From positions 41,062,697-41,126,696 of the forward strand of contig CM053252.1 in the NCBI GenBank assembly GCA_028583405.1: 64,000 bases of DNA, read 5' to 3'. The stretch comes from Pogonophryne albipinna (taxonomy: Eukaryota > Chordata > Actinopteri > Perciformes > Artedidraconidae). Shown in pieces: positions 45,842 to 58,034 of the stretch. The notes beneath the pieces were generated by a model. The model saw only the letters and a program-made list of their open reading frames with translations, ran no database searches and was not told the origin of the DNA. The first letter of the stretch is position 1. The number at the start of each line of letters is the position of its first letter. Made by a program: the position numbers and the translations under genes.

Positions 45842-46966
45842 TAGGGTGACCAGACATCCCCGTTTTCCGGGGACAGTCCCGTTTGTATTGCCCTGTCCCC
45901 GGTTGAAACTGTCCCCGGAAATGTCTCAGTTTTTTAATATGCGTTAAAAACACATAGCAACGTGAAATAAAATGTTTCATGTCCGGAAACACTGGGTAAA
46001 CACTACAGACTGTGGTCAAGCCAGCCCCCACTTCGGAAAACACAGTCAAGCCAGCCCGCACGTTGTATTGCAGTCTGATTGCGGTGCGCGAATATCCTAT
46101 GCATTACGGTAGAGGCCTGTAAAAACTGCCTTCAAAATAAAAGCGTTTACTCGGTCAAAAACAAATATACCTAAAAAACACACCAAACATATTCATATAT
46201 ACTGGAGCTTAAATTAAGAAATATGTACTATATAATGTGATCAATAATAATTTAAAACATACAACGTATATAACTACCACATTATAACTGAGTGAATGTA
46301 AAATGTAAGTATACAGTTATGAAGACATATCTGACATTTCCACTGGGTGACTCATTTCAATTGATGTTGACACCATCTCACAACACTCCTAAAATAACAT
46401 TAGCACAATTTCAAATGTATGCTGTTTAAAATCTCAAATTAGATCTATTGTCCATCTATATTTTGATTATTATTTAATGGAAACCGTCCATAATCAAAGA
46501 GTCATTCAAAGTCAATCAAATACTTATTTCACTTCAGGGTGATAGCAGGACACCCCATCTAGTCAATCAGAGAAAATCAGAACAATCTGATGTAGAGTTT
46601 CAAAATAAAATACTTTTGAAATCTCATATGGGCTATCGTCCTTCTGTTTATACAAGAATAAATAAAAAACTGTCAAATTATCAAAGACTTATTTCACTCC
46701 AGGGTAATAGCAGGACACCCCATCTCATCACTCAGAGAGAATCTGGACAATCTGATGTGCAGTTTCAAAATTAAAGACCTTTGAAGTCTCATATATGAGC
46801 TATCGTCCTTCTGTTTGTATCCAACAGTTAACATGTTCGAATTACATTGAACCAGAATTGTCTCCCTTTTTTCTTTAACAGTGAAGAAAATTGGATATGT
46901 TAATGAGATTTTGACCACAAAACTCAAAATGTCCCCGGTTTTAATTTTGAAAATCTGGTCACCTTA
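45842..46966. mobile_element. hAT element, TAGGGTGACCAGA termini, exact 8-bp TSD
   Basis: Left TAGGGTGACCAGACATCCCC and right AATCTGGTCACCTTA are imperfect inverted repeats. GGCTAGTA flanks both ends (45834-45841 and 46967-46974). It hit a GCTAATGCTAGC-type repeat, which continues at 46975-47030. The interior has a 165-bp tandem repeat. No transposase. Confidence 0.9.
46340..46830. repeat. 165-bp tandem repeat, two good and one decayed unit
   Basis: TACTTATTTCACTTCAGGGT at 46521 recurs at 46686, and ATCTCATATGGGCTATCGTC likewise; a weaker unit precedes at about 46340-46500. Confidence 0.8.
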
Positions 46967-48473
46967 GGCTAGTATGGCTAATGCTAGCGTGTATGCTAAC
47001 GCTAGCGTGAATGCTAACATATTTTCTCATTGAGTTTAAAGAGCCTGTGACACGAGTTTCCCCCATCATCCAAACCCATCAATTTGAGTAAATATTGCCC
47101 CCTTGAAAACCGTTACTGAACTGATTTTGGATATTTGTACTTTGATAACCATTAATCTGCCCTTCAATGTTGAACATTTTCTGGATCTTCTCGGGGATTC
47201 TTCAAGTCCCGCCAAATTATGTGTGACGTCATTGCGGGCACAGCGCTCCAGCTGCACCGTTCAGGATCCCAGCATCTGCATGTAAACGCACGATGGCGCA
47301 CACAGCAGCAAGCTCAGACAGCGATGACAGTTTAATTTTGAACGTGTCTGAGAGCTCATATGAGGCTGAAGGATCGGTTTATGTTGTATCTGTTAGAAGT
47401 TTAGGAATTAGGTGCGTCAATATGGGCGATCATACGGTCATGTAGCCAGTGGTGGACTGGGACTAAAAATCATCCCGGGACTCTCGACCGGCCCACTTCG
47501 GTACCGCTAGTAAATTGTCAACGGGGGGAGTGGGGGATGTCAGGGGCGGCGAGTGCTGTAGGCTAGGGAAGGCTAAGCCTTCCCAAATATTTGTGTCACT
47601 GCATCCTGGTAAAATACAAATATAATGTATTAGCGCTGCTAGCCACCTGTGCCCTGTACTACGAAGCCAGTTCAACATACCCTGGATATGTTTGAGTAAC
47701 AAACAAACTAACAACAACAAACTAACAAACGAGATCTCGCTAAGCGGTCCTACGACGCTGGTTATTAACTCGGTAAATCAAGCCAGGGTTTCTCTCACCA
47801 GCTGAGAGCGCGTTCACGTGAAAGGGGCGGGGTTAGCTACATTTGACCAATCACAAACAGGGACAAGTGTACTGACAGCGCAGCGTCATACTTCATTAAT
47901 GAAAAGTAAACTAATATTAGACAAATATGAGCTTTAAACATCCATGACTTAAACATATAAGTCATGTGCAGTGTGCAACTCGATTTTGACAGGATAACAA
48001 CTGGTGACTTCTAGAATTGTGTGAGTAACATTCTGTTTCAGTGTGTGTACTCTGTATAAATGCTCTGTAGTTGATCTGACTGAAATTGTGATTTTAAATC
48101 TCAAAACCGCTACAGTATCTGTCAGGCAGAAACTTGGGACAAGTTATTTGACTGAAACCTTAAAACTGAACTAACTGACTGCTAGGGTTAACTTTGATTT
48201 AAACATTTGTAGAATACTAAGAGCTTTATTGAGTAGGTGTAACTGTATTAAGGGTTAAACTCATAACTTTATAACTTAGGGTTTAATGTAATTGTAAAAC
48301 CATTGGGCCACTGAAAAGACACAATAGCAACTCAGGAGGGAGCCAGTCTAGATTTCTTTTTGAGGGCCACCAGCTGCAGAGAGTTAACTAATTAAAGGGG
48401 CGTGGCCCCACATCTGTGAGAACTCAGCAATCAGGTGTCCATTTTAGGTAGCACTTTCCTGGAGCGTCAGACT

Positions 48474-48545
48474 GACGAAGACAATAGAGTCCTGCTGGAG
48501 TCAAAGACTGACAAAGACAATAGAGTCCTGCTGGAGTCACGAGGG
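48474..48545 (+). repeat. 36-bp tandem duplication in LINE 5' region
   Basis: GACGAAGACAATAGAGTCCT and GACAAAGACAATAGAGTCCT start two successive 36-bp units just upstream of the L2 reading frame. Repeated 5' UTR units are common in LINE promoters; a promoter role here is inference. Confidence 0.75.
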
Positions 48546-48635
48546 TGGCAAAGAGGAGGCAAATCCTACTTTGATTGAGCTAAGTATCGCTGGTGTTTTA
48601 TTTTATTTGGTTGTTTAGCCCCTCATGCTATAATC

Positions 48636-51600
48636 ATGTGTATTTTCTACATTCCTGTTCATGTGTCCTCTCGCAATTATCACTGGCCCCGTGTATCTCG
48701 TAATCGATATAACCGGCCTGCTCTCGTCTATCCCACATGCTCCACTGACATCCAACATCTAGTTTCAGGCGGCCTGTGGAACTGCCAGTCAGCTGTTCCT
48801 AAGGCTGACTTCATCTCTGGCTACGCTTCCCTGCAGTCTCTGGATTTCCTTGCTCTCACTGAGACGTGGATTACTCCATCCAACACATCCACCCCAGCAG
48901 CTCTCTCCACAGCATATTCCTTCTCCCATACACCCAGACCCACTGGCAGAGGAGGTGGCACTGGTCTCCTGCTCTCTCCCAAATGGAGCTGTTCCCTCTT
49001 CAAGCTACCTAACTTCACTCCTTCCACCTTTGAATTCCATGCCGTCACTGTAACCCATCCTATACAATTAACCATTGTTAACCAGGCGCCTTGGGGGACT
49101 TCTTGGAGGAATTAGATAATCTCCTCTCACACATCCCTGAAACTGGCCCTCCTGCTGTACTTCTCGGAGACTTCAACCTCCAGACAGGGAAGATAGACGA
49201 ACTAACATCTCTGTTAACCGCCTTTGCTTTCTCACTGTCTCCATCCCCACCAACTCATAAAGCTGGCAATGTCCTTGATCTCATATTCTCAAGGAACTGC
49301 ACTACTTCTAACCTCTCTGTAAACCCGCTCCACACATCCGATCACTTCTTCATTTCATTCTCTCTACCCCTTTCCAAACATAACGAACTAATCTCTTCTC
49401 ATCCTGCACCTGTCCGCCGTAACCTTCGTTCCCTCTCCCCCTCTACCTTTGCCTCATCGGTGCTCTCAGCCCTCCCTTCCTCTGACTCGTTCCAACTCCT
49501 ACCTCCAAACTCTGCTGCAGAAACTCTCCTCTCTACTCTCATCCTCTCTGGACTCTCTCTGTCCTCTCACATCTCGGCAGGCTCGTCAGTCCCCTCCTGC
49601 TCCCTGGCTAAATGACGCACTGCGTGCTAATAGAACCGTCCTTCGGGCAGCAGAGCGGAAACTGTGGAAATCCAAACACCATGACGACCTCCTAACCTAT
49701 CAGGCTCTCCTCTCCTCTTTCTCTGCTTCGATCTCTCAGGCAAAAAGCACTTTCTTTCAAGATAAGATCCAATCTTCCTATTCCAATCCCAAAAAACTAT
49801 TTTCCATCTTCTCCTCCCTCCTGGACCCCCCCAAAGCCCCTTCCCCCTCCTCCCTTCTGTCAAGCGACTTTGTTAACCACTTTGAAAAAAAGGTTGATGA
49901 TATTCACTCTTCTTTTTCTGACTCACCTTTACTCACCGCTGAGTCACCAGACCCTCCTTTCACCCACACACTAACCTCCTTTCCCCCTCTCTCTCCAAGT
50001 GAGGTTCTTACCCTCATTACCTCTGCCCGCCCTACCACCTGTCCTCTGGACCCTATCCCTTCAAACCTCCTTCAGACTATCGCTCCTGATATTCTACCGT
50101 TTCTCACCCATTTCATCAACACTTCTCTAACTTCTGGTCACTTTCCAAACAGTCTCAAGGAGGCAAGAGTAAACCCTCTCCTAAAGAAACCCACTCTCAA
50201 CCCGTCTGATGTTATAAACTACAGGCCTGTCTCTCTCCTCCCGTTCCTGTCTAAAACACTTGAACGCGCTGTCTTTAAACAACTCTCCTGTTATCCCCAT
50301 CAGAACAACCTTCTGGATCCGCACCAGTCTGGTTTCAAGGCAGGTCACTCCACATAAACTGCCCTCCTTGCTGTCACTGAGGAACTGCACACTGCTACAG
50401 CAGCCTCCCTCTCCTCTGTCATCATCCTGTTGGACCTGTCTGCTGCATTCGACACGGTGAATCATCAGATCCTCCTTCGCACTCTCCAAGAAGTTGGAGT
50501 TTCAGGCTCTGCACTTTCCCTCATCACCTCATACCTCAAAGACCGCACCTACAGGGTTACTTGGAGAGGGTCGGAGTCCGACCCTTGTCAATTAACTACA
50601 GGGGTCCCTCAGGGCTCTGTTCTTGGTCCCCTCCTCTTCTCCTTGTACACAAACTCGCTCGGATCTGTCATTAGCCCGCATGGTTTTTCATACCACTGCT
50701 ACGCTGACGACACCCAATTAATTCTGTCCTTTCCCCGCTCAGAGACCCAGGTCGTCGCACGCATCTCTGCTTGTCTAGCTGACATCTCTCAGTGGATGTC
50801 TGCTCATCACCTCAAGCTCAACCTTGACAAGACTGAACTGCTTTTCCTTCCGGGAAAAGATTGTCCCACTCTTGACCTAACAATCAACATCGGCACCTCT
50901 GTTGTTTCCCCGACTCAGACTGCAAGGAATCTGGGTGTGATCCTAGATAACAACCTGTCCTTCACTGCAAACATAGCTGCTACAACCCGCTGCTGCAGAT
51001 ACACGCTTTACAACATCAGGAGGATACGTCCCCAGCTGACCCAGAAAGCGACGCAGGTTCTGGTCCAGGCTCTCGTCATCTCACGCCTAGACTACTGCAA
51101 CTCCCTCCTGGCTGGTCGACCTGCATGTGCCATCCGACCTCTGCAGCTCATCCAGAATGCAGCGGCTCGTCTGGTCTTCAACCTTCCTAAATTCTCCCAC
51201 ACCACGCCGCTCCTCCGCTCCCTCCACTGGCTTCCGGTAACTGCTAGAATCCACTTCAAGACAATGGTACTTGCGTACCATGCTGCGAATGGATCTGGCC
51301 CTTCCTACATCCAGGACATGGTTAAACCGTACACCCCAGCACGTGCACTCCGCTCTGCATCAACCAAACGGCTCGCTGCACCCTCGCTGCGAAGGGGACC
51401 CAAGTTCCCATCAGCAAAAACATGTGGGTTTGCTATTCTGGCTCCAAAATGGTGGAATGAGCTCCCCATTGAAATCAGGACAGCAGATAGCTTACACACC
51501 TTCCGGCGCAGACTGAAAACTCATCTCTTTCGACTTCACTTCGAGCAATAGAACTATTAACAAAGCACTTATATACTAATAAAGGACTGGCTTATCTAAA

Positions 51601-51763
51601 GCCAGTTGAGTAGCACTTGAAATGTTTTTGCTCTGTGAAACCTGATGTACTTATTTGATTCTGTTTTCTTCAAGTTTGTATTTTGTTGGTCGAACGCACT
51701 TATTGTAAGTCGCTTTGGATAAAAGCGTCAGCTAAATGCAATGTAATGTAATGTAATATAATC
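48636..51763 (+). pseudogene. Nearly complete L2-type LINE (endonuclease plus reverse transcriptase)
   Basis: ATG at 48636. The APE endonuclease has WNCQS, LTETW (catalytic Glu), RGGGTG, LLGDFN and TSDHF; the RT has DVINYRPVSLL, AAFDTVNH (A), GVPQGSVLGP (B), YADDTQ (C), LNLDKTEL and the C-terminal LHWLPV region, ending at 51551. Damage: a small deletion near 49085 removes the YRPP motif and shifts the frame; a second shift near 49535 restores the first frame; a TAA at 50355-50357 replaces one residue after GHST. The rest of RT is open. The 3' end AAGTCGCTTTGGATAAAAGC plus (AATGT)n is the L2-type tail also borrowed by SINEs. It is the innermost insertion of a four-level nest. With only two shifts and one stop it is a young copy. 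Confidence 0.92.
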
Positions 51764-52426
51764 CAGGATAGAAGCCACAGAGTTGCACCTGCAAGGTGAA
51801 TACAGAACAACTGGTTAAAAAATAACTAGGCCTACCGAGTGTTTGAAAGCGTATAGTTGTGTGATATCACTGCCCCATCTAAGACACGAGTGGATCTGAC
51901 TTTAATTACATTTGACTCGAGTGTTTCGTCAACATAATGTGTAGCTTAAAATAATACTTCTGCATACAGTATGTGACACTGTAAGTGTTGCACGGCCAGA
52001 TACGGCTGGAGAAGCTGACTCAGATAAGGAAATATGATATATTATGATATTATATGATCGATGATCTGATTGATGATAAGTGCGACACGTCGGCGTCTTC
52101 TCTGCATACGGCAGAAACTGTATTTCCTTTATCCTGTAATATGACTTGAGAGATTTAAACTCCGCACACTGAGTTGATCTCTTTTCTATAGACGCCGGAG
52201 GCGGGCAGCGTCAGGTAAAAAAAGTTATTTAGCCTTCCCAAACCTGAGCCTCACGCGCCATCTATGGGGGATGTGCTTGTGACTTATCCGACCGGCCCAC
52301 TTCGGTACCGGCCCATCGGGATTCGTCCCGATGGCCAGTCCGCCACTGCACCCAGCCCACGTAAACTGTCAACGGGGGGAGCCTCGCTGCGGGGAAACGG
52401 TGGACCTAGTGTCCCGATCTGAGTGG

Positions 52427-52427
<1 letters not shown>

Positions 52428-52457
<30 letters not shown>
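52428..52457. repeat. (AAT)n microsatellite
   Basis: Ten trinucleotide units. Confidence 0.95.
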
Positions 52458-52596
52458 CCGTACATTTTATCCATTAATTTCCCCAACATTGTGGTTAAAA
52501 AACACACGTTTAATCCATGTTGGTGTACTACAACTACAAAAAGCATCGGTTTGTTTTCTCATCAGGAAATGCAGACCGGCTCAAACAAACAATTTG

Positions 52597-52805
52597 TAAT
52601 CATCATCCTCACGATCATTTAATGTATCGAATTGACATGAAAAGCACTAATAAATGTACAAAAATAATCGATTTGTTTTTATATCACATCCGACGGGAGG
52701 AAATTCAGCAGCTCTCACTACCGATTTGTAATCCTAATTTAATCATCTTCACCACGATCATTTATGTTTATGTTCGCCGAATTGACATGAAAGCACTGAC
52801 AAATA
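52597..52805. repeat. Imperfect direct duplication (ACGATCATTTA .. GAATTGACATGAAA)
   Basis: The CACGATCATTTA..CGAATTGACATGAAA block at about 52610-52650 recurs at about 52753-52795, within the piggyBac-like element. Confidence 0.6.
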
Positions 52806-53123
52806 TGAATATACTGTAGTCAACTTCATTAAAACGTTATTAACGTGCCTAAACTCAGTAATTCACCATTTCTACGCATGACAACACACTTTGTCCGTGT
52901 TTGGCTCTCTCGCCGCACAGTGAAGCGTTCCCGCATTGACGTCACTTCCGGCTTCCCCCAAAACTTCAAAATGAGTCGAAGGAATTTCCCCGCGATGTTC
53001 GAAATTATTGATATTTATCGGAACGGTATCGCACCTTCTTTTTTAAACTGACGGTTCGAGATGACTAGTAGCCCAACATTTCATTGCACAACAGTTGTTG
53101 GGATGCTGTCACAGGCTCTTTAA

Positions 53124-53931
53124 ACAACTCCAAATGTCATCACATAAACACAATGGTGACTGTAAAAACTACACTGCGCATGCTCAGAGTATTTTCCTAT
53201 TTAATGTGTGTGGCAAAAAATAATGACCATAGGGGCATAGAGCTGCCATCCCCACCATACGTCATCTCACATCATTCAGAGCTGATTGGCTGTAAGTACG
53301 TGTGCCGCGAAAAGTGTGGTGTGTGAAGAGGAGACGAGAGAGCTGCAGTGAGGCGTCCTAAAACCCGGAAGTAAGCTGCGCATGGCTTCCCTCGACAAAA
53401 AAGCAATGAGATTTCTCCATAGGATTTTAGAAAATAGCTCCAAATAAGGTCTGTGGGAAACGTAGCTGTTAGATAAATGCACGTTTTGTTCAGCCGGATA
53501 ATATCCACATGTCTACCCTACTTTTATCATTTTCGAATCATAAATCTATTGATTAGATTTATGATAGACTTTTGAAACTACAAGAACATAAGGAGGACTT
53601 TTACAAAAAAGTAATAGAGATTTTTGTCCAGAAGGATAGGCAAATGGACTTAATCTTCAAGTCAAGGTAAGACTGCAATTTGATTGAAAATGGGATCTTA
53701 CTAAGAGAGAACAATTCAATATTTAAATGATAAAATTACATTTTTTGGGTATCCTTCTGTTGAACTGTCTGTTTAAAATTAATTGAAGCATCAGACAAAA
53801 AAAGCTTTTGAAAATAATATTATATTTTGATTTAGGTCAAAATATAATATGTGTAAACCTGAAGAGTCAGTGCCAGTGCCTCAGCAGCCATGAACCTCTC
53901 TGCAGAAGCTTATATATAGACCAGGGTTTCC
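53124..53931. other. No classified feature; MITE-like remnants
   Basis: 53270-53400 (GATTGGCTGTAAGTACG, CCCGGAAGTAAGCTGCGCA) has the look of MITE interiors, but no ends are found. Confidence 0.35.
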
Positions 53932-54621
53932 GTTAGCCGGTAATTACCGGTTTTTAGCTGGTCAAATTGAATAAAAACCGGTAAATTCAAAATCTGCCGG
54001 TCAAAATGTCCGATGCTCCGATCGATTGGCCGCCGATCATTATCGGCCGATATTCACTCTTAATAGCTTGATCTGTGCTCTCTATAGGCCGATCAGGAGA
54101 GCTGGATCTGATCGATATGGACATAAACGCGTGTGAAGTGTAACCGGACGCGAGAGAGAGATCAGATCAGCTGCTGAGTCTGACCTGAAGCCCCGCCCAC
54201 TGTTTAGCGCGCTGCATGAGAAACTGACGGAGAGGGAGGGAGGGAGAGAGGAAAAGAGAGGATCCTTTTCTCCCGTGTTATTATTCAAAGTTATTGTAAA
54301 CTTTTGAATAATGTACTTTATCTACTACAAGTAGTTTCTTTGAATGTAATAATGATGTTGTTTGTGGAATCATTTATTGAATCTGAATTTTTCGATCTGT
54401 TACGATTATAAACTGAAGCAATATAAAAACGAGCCCCATTAACTGACTTTTAAACATCAGCATATCCGGTCCTAGTCCGGTAATTACCTGCTAACGGAAA
54501 CTCTGCTACACAATTCTTATTATTATTATTGAAACATGACCGGTAAGTTTCAAATGTGTCCGGTAAAATAAATTCTGTTCGGACATTTGACCGGAGAGAA
54601 AAAATCCTAGCGGAAACCCTG
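53932..54621. mobile_element. hAT-like MITE, CAGGGTTTCCG termini, copy 1
   Basis: Left CAGGGTTTCCGTTAGCCGG, right CTAGCGGAAACCCTG. Words CCGGTAAT and ACCGGTAA appear in both subterminal zones. No convincing 8-bp flank. The interior includes ATCGATTGGCCGCC..GACATAAACGCG, the core shared with 31190-31280, 42395-42600 and 58495-58650. Confidence 0.78.
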
Positions 54622-54649
54622 AAAGACATCTAAGTTTTTTGTGCCCCAC

Positions 54650-54930
54650 CACTTTTGTACATATAAAAACGCCACTGACTGTATTACCTCTTATATAAGC
54701 TATTATTTGGCCTTTCATTCACTGCTATTCTGTTTTACATATATGACTATTGTTATTAACATGAAATACTATTCCCTCTTACAAAGGTTATTATGCTGTC
54801 TTACACACATTGTTTACCGATTACACACATACTACTATCCCCTTTCACATACACTATTATAATGTTCTATTAGATTATAGTTGTTTGTGAAAGACGATAG
54901 TGGTGTGTGTACGAGAATATGATGGTGCGT
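54650..54930. repeat. Degenerate array (same words as 34955-35260)
   Basis: TTACACACAT, ACTACTATCCCCTTTCACA, ACACTATTAT words recur irregularly up to the TTAA at 54931; related words continue beyond the piggyBac insertion at 56123-56330. Confidence 0.5.
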
Positions 54931-54934
54931 TTAA

Positions 54935-56118
54935 CCCTTCTCTTGCGTTAGGTCATACCCCCCTTCCCATGCTATTTTCGGTCGAAATTGACCAGTGATA
55001 TCTCTGGAACCCCTCATCCAATTTTGATGGTTGACTTCTCATTTGAACAGTCAAAGCAAGTAGAATCAAGGGATGACAGACAGAATGACACCAGGGGTGA
55101 ATTTCATATTATTTTTGGCAGTAAGTTCAAAGATAGTGCTTATTTTACATTACAGTATATTATAAAAATGCTTGCCATATAGGCTGTGTTTACTGGAGAT
55201 GGAATTAATTTACTTAGTGTTGTAGCTGAGATTCTTCCCGTTCCAATGATGTATGGGATGTATTGATTTGATACAAGCAGGCCAGTGTTTCACCCATCGG
55301 TGGGTCGATCAAGTTCAGCATTCACTGTGATGAATATAAAATAAGACACTGATACTGTTTTCTTCAATTAACATTTATTGAAAGAGAAATATACCATAAC
55401 AGAACGTGTGTCTGTGTGTGTGTGTTTGTTCACGTGTGTTCACGCGTTTTCCCGCACATAGTTGGCAATGCAAAATTGTGGAATGTCACCTCAGGCTCCT
55501 CTCCCTCAGGGGCCTCTCCCTCAAGTGCCTCTTCCTGGTCTGTTGTAGGCTCATAGTTTGGATCGCTGTTGTCTTCCATTTCTGAGACATCTTCCTCTAT
55601 CTCCTCTTCATCTGGTTCAAAAATGTGTCCAGAGCCCCTCGTACAGAAAATCGCCTAATCGGTCGCCTGCTCATTGTGTCAATGAGTCAAATGTGAGCAA
55701 GGCACAAATATAACAGCTTGAGAGCCAGTAAGGGAGGCGCATTTAGCGCGAGAAAGTGAGAGGTTTGTGTTTCTCGAGGGGCACAGAGCTTGCACCTGTG
55801 AGAAGGTATGATACATTGTATCATACAGCGCTAGAAAGGGAGGTGTGTGTGTGTGTTCCATCTGCAGGATGAACATAATACACTCATACCCATTCATTTT
55901 CTATGGCGGTCAAATCTGACCAAAAACATCAAGGGTGTTTCACTGTTGAATAAATCACTCAAAATTCAATGCAAGTGGTGATCATCAAGTGTATATGTTC
56001 AGAGGCCTAGTGTGGAGGATAACATAAGGTATTGAGGCAATTGGATGAAAAACACAATATTTATGATTAAAATAAAAGTCATTCGGTCACTTTTGACCCG
56101 AAACGCAAGAGAATTGGG
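54935..56118. mobile_element. piggyBac element, CCCTTCTCTTGCGTT end, TTAA both sides
   Basis: TTAA (54931-54934) then CCCTTCTCTTGCGTTAGG; right end ACGCAAGAGAATTGGG then TTAA (56119-56122). CGGTCGAAATTGACC near the left and CGGTCACTTTTGACCCG near the right are subterminal. A transposase N-terminus relic lies on the minus strand. Confidence 0.85.
55443..55674 (-). pseudogene. piggyBac transposase N-terminal relic
   Basis: ATG at 55674 gives MSRRPIRRFSVRGAL, then a one-base shift near 55610 is needed to continue into the acidic stretch DEEEIEEDVSEMEDNSDPN and on to about 55443. A short basic start followed by an acidic Asp/Glu/Ser region is the usual N-terminus of piggyBac transposases. The DDD catalytic domain is absent, so this is an internally deleted derivative. 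Confidence 0.65.
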
Positions 56119-56122
56119 TTAA

Positions 56123-57165
56123 GAGATTTTGTTTTTGTGTGTGAGAGAGAATAGTTATTTATGTATGATAGTATGATAGTAAATGAAGGAAGGAATGACA
56201 GTACGTTAAAGACGGTATGATACTGTGTGTGAAAGAGTCTGGTGGTGTACATGGGAGATTCTGATATTGTTTGTAAGACCAAGTATGAGTGGTGAGCTAG
56301 ACGGCCTCTCATATGTGTGTGTATGGTGTGATACGCACAAGGGCCTCCTAAGTCCTTCATCTCAGCCCTGACAACTATGATAGCTAATTTCTCTTCATTT
56401 TTCTGTTTACAGTATGCACATGTATGTGTGTGTCTGTGTGTGTCAGTACTGTATGGTTACATCAGCTCAGTGGTAAATTACCCTGCATTAAGCAGCCAGG
56501 CCTCATCAGAATGATTTGTGTGTATGTTTGTTTGCGTACACACGCTGACGTGTGTGTCGGCTGAATTGTTCTCAGCCAGATGTGACATTGATGCTTTTAT
56601 GGATGAAGTGAGGCAAAGCTCATTAACTATTAGTGCTTCTGCACAGTGTGTGTGTGTGTGTGTGTTACATTGAGGAGGTTGATACACACTGGAGGTGTGT
56701 TTACATTACGACAAAGCAACATATTTTAGAAAGTTTAAAACGTATTGTTAGTGAAGCAGTATGCTGGCCTCTCTCCATGTTTTTGCTCCTTGATGTGATT
56801 TGAAGGATATTTGATAAGAAACAGGATAGATTTTTTATATTTGCAAAGGCAATCTCACCATGGATGAGATTTGTGTTCTGTTAGTGAACCCTGAAATAAT
56901 TACATTGAACGTTCAGTATCTGATGGCTACAGATTTCCTCTCGCAAATATTTTTAGATAGAAGCAGAGTTGTATCTTTCTATTGCATCAATATAAAAATT
57001 AATTGTCTTTTAAATATGTGTTTCATAACCCTAGGTACTAATATTCAATCATAATTAATTAATGGAATTTCTCTTAAATAAGATAATTTTATTTTTTTGT
57101 CTCACTTATTAACCCATTCAGGTTTCTCATAATTTATATCAAAATGCCATAGTACTTGGAATGCT
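56123..57165. other. Array remnant and unrecognised sequence
   Basis: 56130-56330 is an inverted counterpart of 34960-35180. A short (GT)n lies at 56646-56664. Nothing else recognised. Confidence 0.4.
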
Positions 57166-57169
57166 TTAA

Positions 57170-57680
57170 AGGGCCCATGTCATGCTTTTCCGGTTATTAC
57201 CCGTCCCCTTGTGTGTTATGAAGGTTTTTCTGCATGTAAACGGTCTGCAGAGTCACAAACCCTCAAAGTACACCCTGTAGAACAGAAAAGACCTGTCTAT
57301 GCTGCCCCAAAACGCCTCGTTGGAGATTTCTCATTTTCCATTGTTTGCTTCCTGGGTTCTGTGATGTGTGAACACCCAAATCAACAACAAATGACCGGAT
57401 TGGCCCAAATGGACCAATTCGCGGGGCACCTCACACACCAGGATCCCTTGGCTAACTAACAGGGAGTCCCCATTGACTTGCATAGAGCTCCCTGAACGCT
57501 GGTAATAGACGACCCAATCTCACAGCGTTATAAACCTTTTTCTTACTCAATATCAAGCCACACTTATTGTTTTTACTTCGGCTGTGAGTTTTTGTGTGTG
57601 CTCAGGATGAGTTTCACTTGTTCTCGCTGTATCGGCGACACGGAAACTTGTCCGCTTGAGCAGCAACGAGCCTAAAGTAG
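57170..57680 (-). mobile_element. piggyBac-like MITE, AGGGCCCATGTCATG end, truncated
   Basis: TTAA at 57166-57169 then AGGGCCCATGTCATGCTTTT. It corresponds to the right half of 33161-34016 in reverse orientation, including CAAACCCTCAAAGT and the AATCTCACAGCGTTAT / CTTACTCAATATCAAGCCAC core. The other end is not found; the limit is approximate. Confidence 0.7.
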
Positions 57681-58034
57681 TATTGATTATATGGCAACGT
57701 TACTGGCAGGACTGTTGATACTGATCCATAACAGAAACTAATGTGCAAGTATCAGCCGTATCTCGCATTACCTAATGCAACTCCACACTACGTCTTACGG
57801 TGCTGTACCGGAGGGGAGAGAGAGAGGAGCGAAGGGGGGAGAGAGAGAGAGCAGTGAAGAGGGGGAGAGAGATGTAATACAGTTTCATGATAAACGTTTT
57901 TTTTGATAGGTGCTTGTGTGGGAAATGCCAGCCCATGGCGTCTTCGCCTGCACAAAATGCACCCAGGAACGAAATCTAGCTCCGGTCCGGACTCGATGTC
58001 CTGACAGGCTGGAGTTTGTGCCTCCTGCACAAAC
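57681..58034. other. No recognised feature; GA-rich tract
   Basis: GAGAGAGAGA-rich runs at about 57815-57872 only. Confidence 0.4.

Larger units (their letters stand above)
47541..52266. mobile_element. hAT element, CAGGGGCGGCGAGTG end, exact 8-bp TSD
   Basis: GGGGATGT at 47533-47540 and 52267-52274 is exact. The left end is CAGGGGCGGCGAGTGCTG with GGGAAGGCTAAGCC; the right end, read on the other strand, is CATAGATGGCGCGTGAGG with GGGAAGGCTAAAT. An older-looking CCTGTGCCCTGTACTACGAAG start at 47648 may be another buried hAT. The L2 LINE lies inside. Confidence 0.85.
47447..52348. mobile_element. hAT element, CAGTGG-GGACTGG termini
   Basis: Left CAGTGGTGGACTGGGAC, right GGCCAGTCCGCCACTG; ACCGGCCCACTTCGGTACCG occurs near both ends. 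Flanks CATGTAGC and CACCCAGC agree at 5 of 8, read as a decayed TSD. Contains the next hAT at 47541. Confidence 0.75.
47040..53119. mobile_element. piggyBac-like element, AGAGCCTGTGAC termini, TTAA both ends, filled by nested insertions
   Basis: TTAA (47036-47039) then AGAGCCTGTGACACGAG on the left; GCTGTCACAGGCTCT then TTAA (53120-53123) on the right. After removal of the nested hATs the element itself is only about 1.2 kb. No transposase recognised. Confidence 0.8.
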
